Part shown: positions 8,611 through 19,000 of the stretch, in pieces | How the letters are laid out: each line of letters starts with the position of its first letter | How positions within the stretch are numbered: position 1 is the stretch's first letter | Assembly: GCF_000621785.1 (NCBI RefSeq) | Contig: NZ_KK211346.1 | Location: 697,754-761,753 of the forward strand | Direction: 5' to 3' | Source: Ruminococcus flavefaciens ND2009 | GTDB lineage: Bacteria > Bacillota > Clostridia > Oscillospirales > Ruminococcaceae | DNA length: 64,000 bases | The notes under the pieces: model-generated | The model's input: the letters and a program-made list of their open reading frames with translations, nothing else | Told to the model about the DNA's origin: nothing | The model's database searches: none | Position numbers and translations under genes: made by a program

Positions 8611-9705
8611 TTAACCTCCTGCGGTCTGTAGTAATATGGCAGTTGACAGAATAAACATCACTCCGAAGCACACCAGTATGCACTGTGCTATTGCAAGACC
8701 ATCGTCAAGCGCTTTAAGCAGCTTTGCCATGCTGTCTGCCGAGAAAAGCTCCGCCGCAGCTCCTCCCGTCCACAGTACGGCTCTGAAAACCATAAGCCGC
8801 AGCACAGGTGGCAGGAATATGAGCAGCAATGCCCCACAGCCTGCCGTACCAACGGTGCTGCGGATCATGTCAAAGCTTCCGCGAACTGTAGAATAGGCGT
8901 CGGACACTGCTCCCCCCACAACAGGGACCATGCCCGAAATAATGAAGCGTGTAGTTTTAGTGGAAGCACCGTCCGCCTTACCTGCAAGAGTACACTTCAT
9001 TGTAAGAAACCCTGTAAAAAGAGTCATGGCGACTGTAACGCCCCAGGTTATCAGCTTCTTTGTCAGACGAACTATGCTGCCCAGGCTTTCACCGCCGAAA
9101 ACGCTCCCCGTAACAGCAAGCATGACCGAGGAAGTGACTACCGGCATGAGTATCCCCGCTGAAAACTGGACAAAGAGCTCCGAAGCACCGAGGACTGCAA
9201 TATCGTATATGCCCGCAGAGGTCACGCCCCCCATCGCAGCGGTTATTCCCGCAAAAACAGGTATAAAAACCGCAATGAAGCTCCCTCCCGTCTCAACGGC
9301 AGTGACAGTGTTTCCAAGTACGTCGAACAAAGGCGGAGCAATTACAGTCACGGCAGTGAGTACACTGACTGTGCCGAATATGTCGGCGGAATTCTCGAAA
9401 ATACCGCTGCCTGCGCTTTTCAGGACTGCTGTAATGACGATCACAAAAATAAGCGTGCCAAGCAGTTTCGTAACATCGCCGACTTCAAAGCCGATCCTGT
9501 CAATGACCATGTCCTTGATCTCTTTGAAGTCAGCCCCGCTGAGCTCTCCGGTGTCAGATCCGATGTCATAATCGGCAAGTATATCATCGAGCTGAGAATA
9601 ATAACTGTCGGCAGCGGAGTCGTCCTCCTCTCCGAAAGCGGTCATCGGAACTGCAAGCAGCGTAAGCAATATAGTTGTAAAAAGTATTCTGAAAAATCTG
9701 TACAT
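8611..9705 (-). CDS. spoIIIAE: Stage III sporulation protein AE
   Basis: 364-residue polytopic membrane protein with an N-terminal signal-like segment (residues 1-25, ending at TAFG), then an acidic extracytoplasmic stretch and about seven membrane helices. Family-typical segments are FIPVFAGITAAMGG and FIISGMVPVVGGAVSDAYSTVRGS. It is the likely membrane core of the SpoIIIA complex. Start follows the AD stop by seven bases. Confidence 0.93.
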   Translation of the reverse strand: MYRFFRILFTTILLTLLAVPMTAFGEEDDSAADSYYSQLDDILADYDIGSDTGELSGADFKEIKDMVIDRIGFEVGDVTKLLGTLIFVIVITAVLKSAGSGIFENSADIFGTVSVLTAVTVIAPPLFDVLGNTVTAVETGGSFIAVFIPVFAGITAAMGGVTSAGIYDIAVLGASELFVQFSAGILMPVVTSSVMLAVTGSVFGGESLGSIVRLTKKLITWGVTVAMTLFTGFLTMKCTLAGKADGASTKTTRFIISGMVPVVGGAVSDAYSTVRGSFDMIRSTVGTAGCGALLLIFLPPVLRLMVFRAVLWTGGAAAELFSADSMAKLLKALDDGLAIAQCILVCFGVMFILSTAILLQTAGG

Positions 9706-9712
9706 GATCCAC

Positions 9713-10102
9713 CTACATAAGCCTGTCCAAGAGAGAAAGAAAATCTCCCAGTACAGGCAGACTTATAGACACAAGAGCTGCTCTCCCCCATAGCTCGGCA
9801 GCAGCACCCATAGCTCCCTCACCGCTGTCACGACACAGCTGCGCCGAAATATGTGTAATACAGCAGATCGCCGCAGCCTTGAAAATGATATTTATGTAGT
9901 CCTCTGATATGCCTGCGGAGAGCATTTTAGTCCGAAGCTCCGCAAACGGAGACTCAAGCAAAACAACAGCACCTATCATCACCGAAGCCGAGACTGCTAT
10001 GGAAACAGCAAGGGAATGCTCAGAGCAATATTGTTTCAAAACCAATGCTATCAAAGCTCCGCATATACAGAAAACTCCCACCGAAAAACAGCTGTCTACC
10101 AT
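9713..10102 (-). CDS. spoIIIAD: Stage III sporulation protein AD
   Basis: 129 residues with four predicted membrane helices and a conserved C-terminal core (ICCITHISAQLCRDSGEGAMGAAAELWGRAA). It overlaps spoIIIAC by 7 nt. AC and AD are related small membrane proteins of the SpoIIIA channel. Confidence 0.92.
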   Translation of the reverse strand: MVDSCFSVGVFCICGALIALVLKQYCSEHSLAVSIAVSASVMIGAVVLLESPFAELRTKMLSAGISEDYINIIFKAAAICCITHISAQLCRDSGEGAMGAAAELWGRAALVSISLPVLGDFLSLLDRLM

Positions 10103-10293
10103 AGTCCGAAAACCGATTTGACCCTTTCAAAAAGGTCGCCTATCTCGTCTATTATGACAACAAGCACCACTATAAGCCCCGCAAGGGTGGTCATCATAGC
10201 CTGTTCCTCACGTTCTGCACGCTTGAGCACAAGATTGAGCACCGCCACAATTATTCCTGTCCCTGCTATCTTAAAAATCAGATCAATGTCCAT
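10096..10293 (-). CDS. spoIIIAC: Stage III sporulation protein AC
   Basis: 65 residues with two membrane helices (about 5-20 and 32-53). The N-terminus MDIDLIFKIAGTGIIVAVLN and the C-terminal DEIGDLFERVKSVFGL match the family closely. Length agrees with the family (about 68). Confidence 0.92.
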   Translation of the reverse strand: MDIDLIFKIAGTGIIVAVLNLVLKRAEREEQAMMTTLAGLIVVLVVIIDEIGDLFERVKSVFGLW

Positions 10294-10302
10294 TTTTCTA
10301 CC

Positions 10303-10806
10303 TCAAATCAGAATTATTCCTACAGATACTCCTGCCATTACGCCCAGACTTCGGTAAAGCTTTCCTTTACGGAGATACTCCTCCCGTCTTTGCTCACGGA
10401 GCTCCTCCATTCGGACAAGCAGTGAAGCTATTCCGCTGAGCTGTCCTTCCGCGTCAGTAGTTCCCAGTATAAGTCCAAGCTCTGTAAGGACAGCTTTCTC
10501 CTCCGCAGGTATACTTCGGTCACGGATGAGTGCATTTCGCCAGCAGTTCCTCACATCACAGTCCGCAGAATACTCCTCGGGAAGCTCAAAAAGGAAACCG
10601 AGCTCAGACAGGCCTTCGCTTTTCAATGCCTTTATAATATTGAAAATATCCCTGCGGGAGCTCCTTATCATAGCAGCGCAAATCCTGAGAAGCCGTTCTG
10701 CATCGGTACATATCCTGACCCTATTTTTCAGCTTTTCCGAATAATATGCGCCGCAGAAAGCTCCGCTAAGTATGAGCATTGCAGCTGCCAGCAAGTGTAA
10801 AAGCAT
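10303..10806 (-). CDS. spoIIIAB: Stage III sporulation protein AB
   Basis: 167 residues with a membrane helix at each end (about 4-20 and 150-166) and a cytoplasmic helical domain resembling type II secretion GspF (LLRICAAMIRSSRRDIFNIIKAL; YLRKGKLYRSLGVMAGVS). Starts one base after the spoIIIAA stop. Confidence 0.9.
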   Translation of the reverse strand: MLLHLLAAAMLILSGAFCGAYYSEKLKNRVRICTDAERLLRICAAMIRSSRRDIFNIIKALKSEGLSELGFLFELPEEYSADCDVRNCWRNALIRDRSIPAEEKAVLTELGLILGTTDAEGQLSGIASLLVRMEELREQRREEYLRKGKLYRSLGVMAGVSVGIILI

Positions 10807-10807
10807 T

Positions 10808-11713
10808 TCACAGCCTCACGATCCTGTCTGTAATACCGGGAGCAGAAGCTCCTTTAAGAAAGACCAGACAATGAAAAAATCCGCTTTCGATCATTGATCT
10901 CAGCTCTGCACGTTTCAGAAGCTCCTTCTCGTTCTCTCCATGAGCAGTCACTATGAACCTGACACCGCAGCTGAGTCCGGATATAACTGCATCTGCGTCA
11001 GCCTGTGATGCGATCTCATCACAGAATATCACATCGGGAGACAGTGTACGAACCGCACACACTATTCCGCAGCTCCTGCTGCAATTGCTAATAATGTCGG
11101 TCATAGCTCCCACATCATTCTGTGCCCCGCCATCAGCAAAGCATGAGATCTCGTTTCGCTCATCTATAAGTGCAGTCTTGCGTATATTACCGTTCAGGCG
11201 GCAGAGCTCACGCAGCAAAGTGGTCTTGCCCGAGTTAACTCCGCCGCAGATAATAACGTTCCTGTCGTAGGTCTCTGAGAAAAGCTGTTCTGCACAGCCA
11301 AAAAGCTGTCTGGACAATCGGAAGTTCAAGGAGCAGAAATCGGTAAGAACAGAAGGCTCAGTGGCGGAATAACTCCCCGAAACACCGACTCTGACACCAC
11401 GACCTATAACAAAATATCCCTCGGAAAGCTGCCTTGTACAGCTGTGCAGAGAGTAACGGCAAAGCTTGTCTATACATTCGGTGATGTCAGTTTTATCAGC
11501 AATGACCGAATTACTGCCAAAGGCAGCTGAGAGACCTCCGCCGGTGCTGAGAAACATTATCCTGTCAGGAAAAACATAAAATACCGGACCGTTTACGCGC
11601 AGTCTGATCTCCATAAGGTCGTCAGAACATCGTTCCTTTACGCCAAGTACCAGTGAACGCAGTTTCTGAGGGAGATGGTCCGCTATAACATCATAGCTTG
11701 TACTTTCTTTCAT
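10808..11713 (-). CDS. spoIIIAA: Stage III sporulation protein AA (secretion-type ATPase)
   Basis: Cytoplasmic ATPase related to type II/IV secretion motors that powers the SpoIIIA channel. The Walker A is CGGVNSGKTTLL at about residue 155, with VIFCDEIAS as the Walker B region; FIVTAHGEN follows. The first gene of the eight-gene operon. Two ATGs lie six bases apart; the SD AAGGAG is three bases from the first and nine from the second, so the start at 11713 is chosen. In sporulating Firmicutes the operon is switched on by sigma-E; only a weak CATAGTAT-like -10 is visible about 15 nt upstream of the SD. Confidence 0.93.
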   Translation of the reverse strand: MKESTSYDVIADHLPQKLRSLVLGVKERCSDDLMEIRLRVNGPVFYVFPDRIMFLSTGGGLSAAFGSNSVIADKTDITECIDKLCRYSLHSCTRQLSEGYFVIGRGVRVGVSGSYSATEPSVLTDFCSLNFRLSRQLFGCAEQLFSETYDRNVIICGGVNSGKTTLLRELCRLNGNIRKTALIDERNEISCFADGGAQNDVGAMTDIISNCSRSCGIVCAVRTLSPDVIFCDEIASQADADAVISGLSCGVRFIVTAHGENEKELLKRAELRSMIESGFFHCLVFLKGASAPGITDRIVRL

Positions 11714-11765
11714 TTTCATCAGCTCCTTACACTAAATACTATGCACCTGCAATTCCCGATAGAAC

Positions 11766-11788
11766 AAAAAAGGACGCCTAAAGCGTCC
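11766..11788 (-). terminator. Second of two tandem intrinsic terminators
   Basis: Minus strand: GGACGC, loop TTTAG, GCGTCC, followed by TTTTTT. It backs up the terminator 3 bases upstream and insulates spoIIIAA from the ABC operon. Confidence 0.8.
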
Positions 11789-11790
11789 AT

Positions 11791-11818
11791 AAAAAAACAG
11801 CACACCGAAGTGTGCTGT
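11791..11818 (-). terminator. First of two tandem intrinsic terminators (ABC operon end)
   Basis: Minus strand: perfect 9-bp stem ACAGCACAC / GTGTGCTGT around a TTCG tetraloop, followed by seven T. It lies 12 nt after the permease stop codon. Confidence 0.9.
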
Positions 11819-11830
11819 AATTTTTTTTGA

Positions 11831-12730
11831 TCATTCCTTTACGCCGCCCAGAGCAACACCAGCGATGATGAATCTCGAAAGGAGTACGTAAGCGATAATG
11901 ATAGGAATAATAGAAAGTGCAATTGCAAGATAGATAGCACCGTAATCATTGAACTTATCAGATGACTGGAGAGCGGAAACCATCATAGGGAGGGTCTTCT
12001 TCTTCAGATCAACACTGATGAGGATCATGTTAGGTGTATAGAAGTTGTTCCAGCTTGCGATGAAGGCGAAGATAGCCTGAACTGCTATAGCGGGCTTCAT
12101 CATAGGAATTGCAATAGATAAGAAAGTCCTGAATTCTCCACAACCATCGATTCTCGCTGCTTCAACGATGTCCAGCGGGAATGAAGACTTCATGTATGAC
12201 CTCATGAAGTAAACGACTGCGGGAGCCGCGATGGAAGGGATGATAAGAGGCCAGTATGTATTTGTAAGCTTAAGGTCTGACATAAAGCTTACGAAACCGG
12301 CTGAAGTAACCTGCATAGGTACCATCATTACAAGGAGGATAACCGAGTAAGCTACTTCCTTGAGCTTGAAGTCGTAAACGTGGATACCGTAAGCAGTAAG
12401 TGCTGAGAAGAAAACTGTGAGGAAAGTTGAGCAGCAAGTGATGAACAAGCTGTTCTTGTAACCTGCGAGGGCATTATAACAGAGCTTGAATCCGGGCTCG
12501 TTAAATACCTTGTGCCAGTTGTTCTTCAGATTAGTTCCGGGGATAAAGCTGAGTCCGTTTGCTATATCAGTATGTGTTCTTGTTGCATTGATAACAAGGA
12601 TATAGATAGGGAGCAAACATATAATGGTAAGAATAACAAACCATATAAAAAGGATTGTTGACTTCAGTCTGATCTTGAAGTGGTAATTATCCTTTGCTTT
12701 TCCGTAAACAGATTTCATTTCATTACTCAT
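11831..12730 (-). CDS. Sugar ABC transporter permease, MalG type
   Basis: 299 residues, six membrane helices, with the inner-membrane EAA loop EAARIDGCGEFRTFLSIAIPMMKPA (shown here by its core EAARIDGCGEFRTF at about residue 190) that docks on the ATPase. Together with the MalF-type gene, which it overlaps by 4 nt, it forms the channel of a CUT1 importer. No ATPase gene is present, so a shared MsmX-like ATPase elsewhere is expected. C-terminus FIIAGVALGGVKE is typical. Confidence 0.92.
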   Translation of the reverse strand: MSNEMKSVYGKAKDNYHFKIRLKSTILFIWFVILTIICLLPIYILVINATRTHTDIANGLSFIPGTNLKNNWHKVFNEPGFKLCYNALAGYKNSLFITCCSTFLTVFFSALTAYGIHVYDFKLKEVAYSVILLVMMVPMQVTSAGFVSFMSDLKLTNTYWPLIIPSIAAPAVVYFMRSYMKSSFPLDIVEAARIDGCGEFRTFLSIAIPMMKPAIAVQAIFAFIASWNNFYTPNMILISVDLKKKTLPMMVSALQSSDKFNDYGAIYLAIALSIIPIIIAYVLLSRFIIAGVALGGVKE

Positions 12731-13782
12731 AAGGTGATACCTCCAAACTGCTTACTTTCAAGCTTAGCCTGCTTAGCGATCTTCTTGCGCTGCTTCTTCT
12801 TAGCGATCTCATCCTTATCACGAGTCATGTAGAATGCGATAAGACCGAGTGCAAGAGTTATGAAGAACAGCAGAACTGATACAGCACCTGCATAACCCAT
12901 CTTATTCTCATTAGCCTGAGCATGGAAGTACTGGAAGATCATTACAGCCACAGTCTTGAGATGATCCTTAACAGTACCTGTCTTAGTGTACAGGAAAGGA
13001 ATATCGAACATCTGGAGACCACCGATCATGGAAGTGATAAGTGTATATGCCATGATAGGAGTAAGAAGGGGCAGAGTGATCTTTCTGAACACCTGTCCTG
13101 AGCTTGCACCGTCGATGCTTGCAGCCTCGAACAGTGAGGGGTTGATACCCTGGATACCAGACATAAGCATGATCATTGTATTACCAAACCACATCCATGT
13201 CTGAATGAACATGATAACGATTCGTGACTGCCATACACCCTCAATGAAAGGTACCGTATGATATAGAAGCGAAGCCGAATCACGTTTAACTATTCCCATC
13301 TTGTATAAGAGGAAATTGATAGCGCCCGGGTTAGTTTCGGACTGACCCATGAGCTGAAGGAAAAGTACAGCTACTGAAGCAGCTGTGATGATGTTTGGAA
13401 GGTACATAACAACCTTAAAGAAGCCCTTGCCCGGGATCTTTAACTGTGCTTCTGTAAACCATACAGCAAGAGAAAGTGAAAGAGCAAGCTGAGGAATAAA
13501 GTTACCTACCCAGAGGATAACTGTATTCTTCAGACATCTGAAGAAGCTCTCATGGATAACTCTTACTCTACGACCTTCACCGCCAAAAAGGACATCTTTA
13601 TAGTTCTGGAGTCCTACCCAGTCTTCAACGGTCTTACCGTTGCCGTGGAAACTTACTATAAAGGTGTTGATCAGCGGCCATAACTGGAAAAAGAAATAAA
13701 CAAGAAAAAATGGCAATATAAAAATATAGCCATACTTAGCGTAGCTGATAGACTTTATACGTCTCTGCGCGCCTGATGCCAT
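12727..13782 (-). CDS. Sugar ABC transporter permease, MalF type
   Basis: 351 residues with six main membrane helices and the EAA loop FEAASIDGASSGQVFRKITL near residue 230. An upstream in-frame ATG at 13824 lies inside an intergenic hairpin; the ATG at 13782 has a GAGAGG SD and starts a typical MASGAQRRIKS cytoplasmic tail. Basic C-terminal tail KKKQRKKIAKQAK is unusually long and charged. Substrate cannot be assigned. Confidence 0.92.
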   Translation of the reverse strand: MASGAQRRIKSISYAKYGYIFILPFFLVYFFFQLWPLINTFIVSFHGNGKTVEDWVGLQNYKDVLFGGEGRRVRVIHESFFRCLKNTVILWVGNFIPQLALSLSLAVWFTEAQLKIPGKGFFKVVMYLPNIITAASVAVLFLQLMGQSETNPGAINFLLYKMGIVKRDSASLLYHTVPFIEGVWQSRIVIMFIQTWMWFGNTMIMLMSGIQGINPSLFEAASIDGASSGQVFRKITLPLLTPIMAYTLITSMIGGLQMFDIPFLYTKTGTVKDHLKTVAVMIFQYFHAQANENKMGYAGAVSVLLFFITLALGLIAFYMTRDKDEIAKKKQRKKIAKQAKLESKQFGGITL

Positions 13783-13823
13783 AACACACACCCTCTCGGA
13801 ATAATAGTACAGATAAATATACA

Positions 13824-13851
13824 CCTACGGGATACATAAGTACCCCGTAGG
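13824..13851 (-). other. Intergenic hairpin between binding-protein and permease genes
   Basis: CCTACGGG and CCCGTAGG form an 8-bp stem with a 12-nt loop and no T-run. The site matches where ABC operons often keep a stabilising or attenuating hairpin that lets the binding protein be made in excess over the permeases. Confidence 0.5.
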
Positions 13852-13888
13852 CATATCTTCATTTGTTTCGTTTAATAATCAGAATAGA

Positions 13889-15355
13889 TTAGTCAACGTC
13901 GAGATCGGGTACAGACTCAGCAACCTTATCCTTGAATGCTTCAACTGTAGCATCCCAGTCAGCGCCGCCTTCGAGGTAGTTCTCCTTAACAGCGTCAGCA
14001 AAGTTGCCCTTGATTGTAGCATCGTAAGGAGTGATAAGGCCCTTGAAGTCGATGTTCTTAGCATTCTCAGCGAGCTCTGCAAAGTAGTTCTGCTTGTCCT
14101 TGAAGTTGCCGGAGATCTTCTCGTTGAATACTGTGTCGCCAGCGATAAGGTCATCCATAACCTTTGAGTTGTTTACATACTCAGGCTTCTTTGTAGCGTA
14201 CTCAGACATTGCAGCCTCGTCAGATGTAGCTGAGAGGATGAAGTCACGAGCCTCTTCGCCGTTATCAGTCTTGGGGTTAACAACGATCCAAGTACCGCCC
14301 CAGTAGAAAGGAGTCGGGCCCTGGCATACTGCCCACTTACCATACTGCTCGCCGCCTTCGCCGCCTGCAGCATCGAGGAAGAATCCACCGAAGCCCCATG
14401 TTGATACGAAGTAGCCCATGCAGTTACCGGATACACCAGCAGCTGTCCACTCATCTGTCCACTGGCTGTTCTTTGTGATACCGCCGCAGTCCCAGAGTTC
14501 CTTAGCTGTGTCAGCGAAGTTCTTGCAGAAGTCATCAACAACGAGCTTGTTGTCAACAACCCAAGGCTGTGTACGTCCGCAAGCGAATGCCTGCCAGAGA
14601 CCGCCGAGTGTATCAGCAAGTGCAACACCGCCGCTTGTCTTATCAGAAATTGTCTTAGCAGCTGTTACGAAATCTTCCCAAGTACCGATCTGCTCCTGCA
14701 TCTCTGCGGGGCTCTTAGCACCGAGATATTCCTCAGCGAGGTCAGCTCTGTAAGCGAAGCCGCCTGCTGCAGCCTGCCATGAGATACCCTTACGAACGCC
14801 GTTGGAATCCTTACCGATTTCGTCTGTGTAGCTGTAGATGTTAGCGAAGTCAGAATCGCCAAGACCGAGCTTGCTGAGAGGAAGTGTCTTCTCGTCATCG
14901 TTGATGTACTTGAGTGCCCAGTCAGCCTCGCAGAAGTAAACGTCGAGGTCGCTGCCGTCATTGAAGAGCTGGTCATAGTTCTCGGAAGCCTGGCCGCCGC
15001 CTACACCGAAGTCAATGAACTTGATGCCATCAACCTTGTTGTCAGCGAGGTCTGCAACTACTGCATCGTAGTCAAGGCCCTTCCACTGAGCGATGAGGTA
15101 AGGAACGTCATCGTGGTTCCAAGCTGCAACTGTGAATGTGTCGCCGCCTACGCCAACTGAGGGATCCATTGTGCCGCCATTCTCAGGCTCTGCTGTTGTT
15201 TCCTCTGCAGCTGTTGTATCTTCCTGAGGAGCAGCAGCTGTTGTTGCTTCTTCCTTGGGAGTTGACTCCTTCTTGTCATCACCACAGCTTGCGAATGCTG
15301 TAGCTGCCATTGCGAGTGTAGCTACTAAAGCTAAAGTTCTCTTAAGTGTGTTCAT
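13889..15355 (-). CDS. Extracellular solute-binding lipoprotein of the sugar ABC importer
   Basis: 488 residues. Signal peptide with lipobox AFASC (Cys24), then a Glu/Thr/Pro-rich tether (residues 29-62) and a family 1 solute-binding fold (DTFTVAAWNHDDVPYLIAQW; WGFGGFFLDAAGGEGG). Preceded by a strong SD AAGGAGG. First gene of the operon with the two permeases. The specific sugar is unknown. Confidence 0.92.
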   Translation of the reverse strand: MNTLKRTLALVATLAMAATAFASCGDDKKESTPKEEATTAAAPQEDTTAAEETTAEPENGGTMDPSVGVGGDTFTVAAWNHDDVPYLIAQWKGLDYDAVVADLADNKVDGIKFIDFGVGGGQASENYDQLFNDGSDLDVYFCEADWALKYINDDEKTLPLSKLGLGDSDFANIYSYTDEIGKDSNGVRKGISWQAAAGGFAYRADLAEEYLGAKSPAEMQEQIGTWEDFVTAAKTISDKTSGGVALADTLGGLWQAFACGRTQPWVVDNKLVVDDFCKNFADTAKELWDCGGITKNSQWTDEWTAAGVSGNCMGYFVSTWGFGGFFLDAAGGEGGEQYGKWAVCQGPTPFYWGGTWIVVNPKTDNGEEARDFILSATSDEAAMSEYATKKPEYVNNSKVMDDLIAGDTVFNEKISGNFKDKQNYFAELAENAKNIDFKGLITPYDATIKGNFADAVKENYLEGGADWDATVEAFKDKVAESVPDLDVD

Positions 15356-15380
15356 GAGATTTTTCCTCCTTAAATATGTA

Positions 15381-15404
15381 TATTATACATCTTCGTGTAT
15401 AATA
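15381..15404 (-). promoter_or_regulatory. Perfect 9-bp inverted repeat upstream of the binding-protein gene
   Basis: TATTATACA and TGTATAATA separated by 6 nt, 10 nt upstream of the SD. It is either an operator that overlaps a TATAAT-like -10 or a leader hairpin. Distances fit a repressor site; the regulator is not in the window. Confidence 0.5.
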
Positions 15405-15783
15405 TTTGTGAATTAATGATTTTTGCGGGCAACATCGCGGCTTTTCTCTGTCCGATGATTGTGCTCACCGCTGACGTCCTGCAACCGAATGTCTTCCCTG
15501 CTTCTGTTCTTTGAAGCTATATCTTGGCTTTGTGCCATTAGCTTTCTTTTATCTGCGGCAATGTTTTTTTACTTCCGCTGACTTTCCTTTCAAAGCGGCG
15601 CTCCATCGCGAATGTACTCCGCGCTGTACGTCATAAGAGCCCTGAGAGTTCCGTAAGCTTCCGCAGCACATTCTGTAATCCATCAACCTCGGAACGTGAT
15701 ATCCTCCGTATCAGGTCGATACAGCACTGTGCAACAATTGCTTTTGCATTTACAAATATACCGTATTTTGCGGTCAAAGTCAA
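15405..15783 (-). promoter_or_regulatory. Putative promoter (15755-15783) and long leader of the ABC operon
   Basis: On the minus strand TTGACT (15783-15778), 17-nt spacer, TATATT (15760-15755). If used, the leader to the first gene is about 390 nt. It holds only short reading frames (for example 22- and 41-codon frames joined as TAATG, without good SDs), and no riboswitch class I recognise. From 15784 to 16005 I see only AT-rich DNA with no gene. Confidence 0.4.
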
Positions 15784-16005
15784 TGCTTTGTATCGTTCTT
15801 TAATCATTTTTGGGCGTAATGTACATTTTAAACACTGATTTTTTGGCAATAATAACACAAATACAAGTGATTAAAAATATAAAGTTACAAAACGGTAAAA
15901 GACATTTTGACGTTTATTACACAAATACCGCTGCTTTCTTTTATACCTATTGCCCAACGAGTACAAAATTCCGAACCGCTTCTGTGCAATTTTTTGTGAG
16001 GTTCT

Positions 16006-19000
16006 TCAAGTTCTCATTTCCCAGTATTCATCTGAAACAGAATTCTCTGCATAGACTGCAAGTATCATCGAAGCGTCCAGTGCATTGGTCTTGCCGTCAT
16101 CGTTCATATCGCCTATATAGGCAAAATAATCATTGAGAACGCCGTTTTCGCCAACAGATATTTCCGCATAGTGGGCAAGAACGGTCGAAGCATCCAGTGC
16201 ATCTATCCACATGTCAGCATTCACATCGCCCTTTTTACATGGTATAAACTCAACGCCCACAGAAGCGAAGCTGTTATCGGTAGCCGCATATCTTATTATG
16301 TAGACACTCTTCTGATAAAATTCATCAACAGGAAGATAATCCGACGAATAGTACGCCTCTACGTTTGCGTAGGGATCCGAACAGTAGCGCTTTTTCAGAA
16401 GATCTCTGAAGGTCCATGAATCATATCCGAAATCCGCGCCTACTCCTTCCATGAGACCTGAGGGCATATAATCCTTGAATCCTCCTTCATACTTCTCCGG
16501 GTCCTTTATTTTGAAGATGCCGTCCTCTGCTTCGTAGATCTCTTTCAGATCGGGCGGAGTCGTAGGTGCCTCGGGGATCTTATAGGTCACGCTCTCGCTC
16601 TCCATATACTCGGAGTCTGCTGCAGTTTTCAGAGTAATAGTCTCGCCGGGAATAATCTGGATATAGTATTGCGGCACATCTGAGCTGAAGAATTCGTCAC
16701 CGGAGATTATTCTGGCTGAATTTGCCATATAGTTATCCTTGGAGCCGTCGCCGGTGGCGATCAGTATCCTGTCCGCCAGTTTCTTGCTCAGAGGCCCCAG
16801 TATCTCATTCCTGTAGTCTATCTTGAGCTCGGGGATAACAGGTCTCTCATTTATATAGAGCTTCATTTCCCTGCCGTCTTCTATAAGGGTAAGCTCCTGC
16901 CCCACGTACTCGGTTATAGAGTCGCCCACGAAAAGCTGTTTTCCGTCGGGGGCTATGATCTGATCCACATAGCAGTGATCTATTATCTCCTTCTCCATAT
17001 CCAAGCCTATCATGACTCTGTTCACATGGACGGTGATGACCTCATCTGGAAGCCCTGCACCTGTAAGAGTAAGCTCAATATCGTTGTTGCCGTAGTCTAC
17101 GGGGATATGCCTCAGCCATTCAAAACCGCCGTGATACTCGCCGTTATAATTTACAGCGTAATCAGTTCCGCAGTAAAGGGATATTTCCTCGGCTGAAACA
17201 GGCAGCTCTACGCTGTATTCCGTATCAGATACCCTGTTGAGATACCTCATCTTGGTATCTATCCTGTTTTCATCAGCCTTATATCCTATCCAGTTCATTA
17301 CGGGTCTGTGGGGCTTGAATTCGCGGAATGAGATGTTATTGAGATACATCTCCTCCACGGTATCACCGTAAACGGAAGACATATCCTGATAAGCCGCCAC
17401 CCTCATATCCTTTGTGACTGCAAAGGGCTCTGTGTAGGGCTTATACTCCTCATTATCGTTCTCGCGGTAATATATGGTACCGCCCTCAACACCTGAATAA
17501 AGGCTGATCTTTTCATCTGCATTGACCATTCCTGCGGGATGAGAGAACTTCACCCTGGCAATCGAATCACCGTACACCTTTAATGTAGCATTTCCAAAGA
17601 TACACTTAACATCGCCCTTGGCAAAAAGCCTTGTGAAATAGCCTTCGTCTCTTGCGGCGTCCTCAAGCAGCTCAGTATCATCCTCCTCCAGTCCGTCATA
17701 GAACTGATAGATGAAGGAATCCAGCAGTGCCTGCTTTTGCTCATCAGTATAGACTTGTGTCATTTTCTCATCTGTGACATCAGTCCAGTTCTCTCCGTCA
17801 GAGCTGATATAGCTCTGATTCCAGAACGTATTCCTGAATATCTGTTCATACTTGCAAGCTGTTATGTCCGTCTTCTTGCCTTCGCTGTCCTCAACATAGA
17901 AGCTGCTCTCGATAGGTATTACGAAGGGTGAATCAGGGCAGTACATCTTCACCACAACTCCGAATGTACCGTCATATCCGAGTATAACAGGCTCATCAAG
18001 ATCAATAGTGACAAAGCCCGTCATATCGCTGACCCCCGATGTTACCTTCGAGGGAGTACCCGACGATGGAACTACGGGATCGGTAAGATCGGTGTATATG
18101 GTTATCTCATACTCTGTACCCGCATTGTAAAAATAGGTGCCTATCGCACTTATCTCCGAATAAGGGTTGCCGACATATATATCCGCCATGTAGGAGGGCT
18201 CGTTCACCTCCGGTGAATCATTAGCCGACATCGCAATCGGGGCGAAGCTGTCATACTGATATATGGTCTCATACTCGTCAGCGTCGTCCAGTTCAAACAC
18301 CGCGAAATCAGATACGGAGCGGTCATAATAGGACAGCCAGAAATATCCGTTATCGCCTTCATCTGTACCCCAGCTGTTCTTACAGAGCCACGCTCCGTCT
18401 CCTAAAGGTCTGTTCTTGAACTTATCGGCGGAAAAGCTGTCGTCCCAGCCGACTATGGTAACGGCGTGATTGATAAATCTTGGTTTCCTGGTGGTGTAGG
18501 AGCTGTTGTATGTCCCCGACCAGTTCTGTGTCTTGCTTGACATATAGGAAGCACTGACTGATCTGCCATTGTAGACGAAGTCCTTGATGGTGTTGTTTAT
18601 CTCTTCAAAATTTTCCCTGTCGTGGTCATAGTCAAAGCAGTAGGCATTTCTCAGATGATAGTCAGACTGACGCCGCATATAATCAACCATATTTCCATCA
18701 TTAAAGAAATCAACGTTGGCATAAGGCAGCCTGCTCTCGCTGACAGGTCCTATCCACTGTGACCAGAGATTTTCGACCATTTCCGTAGTTCCGCCCTCGT
18801 TCAGGGTCTCATGGAGATTCTTTCCGAAGAGCTGGATCTCGTCATCGCCGTAGTAGTTGTAAAAAGCCGTATGAAGCTCCGAGAGGTCGATATGGGGCTC
18901 ATAGGCAATAAGGCTCGACTGAGCGCTCTCGACAGCAGCATGGACCCAGCAGGTGCCAAGCTCGTCCTGATCCTTCACCTCGCTGATGCCGAACACCTTC

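Noticed and set aside
15631..15858. A 75-codon minus-strand frame upstream of the sugar-binding protein gene, with a helical C-terminus
   Set aside because: The frame contains the best promoter of the operon, has no SD at its start and no recognisable family.
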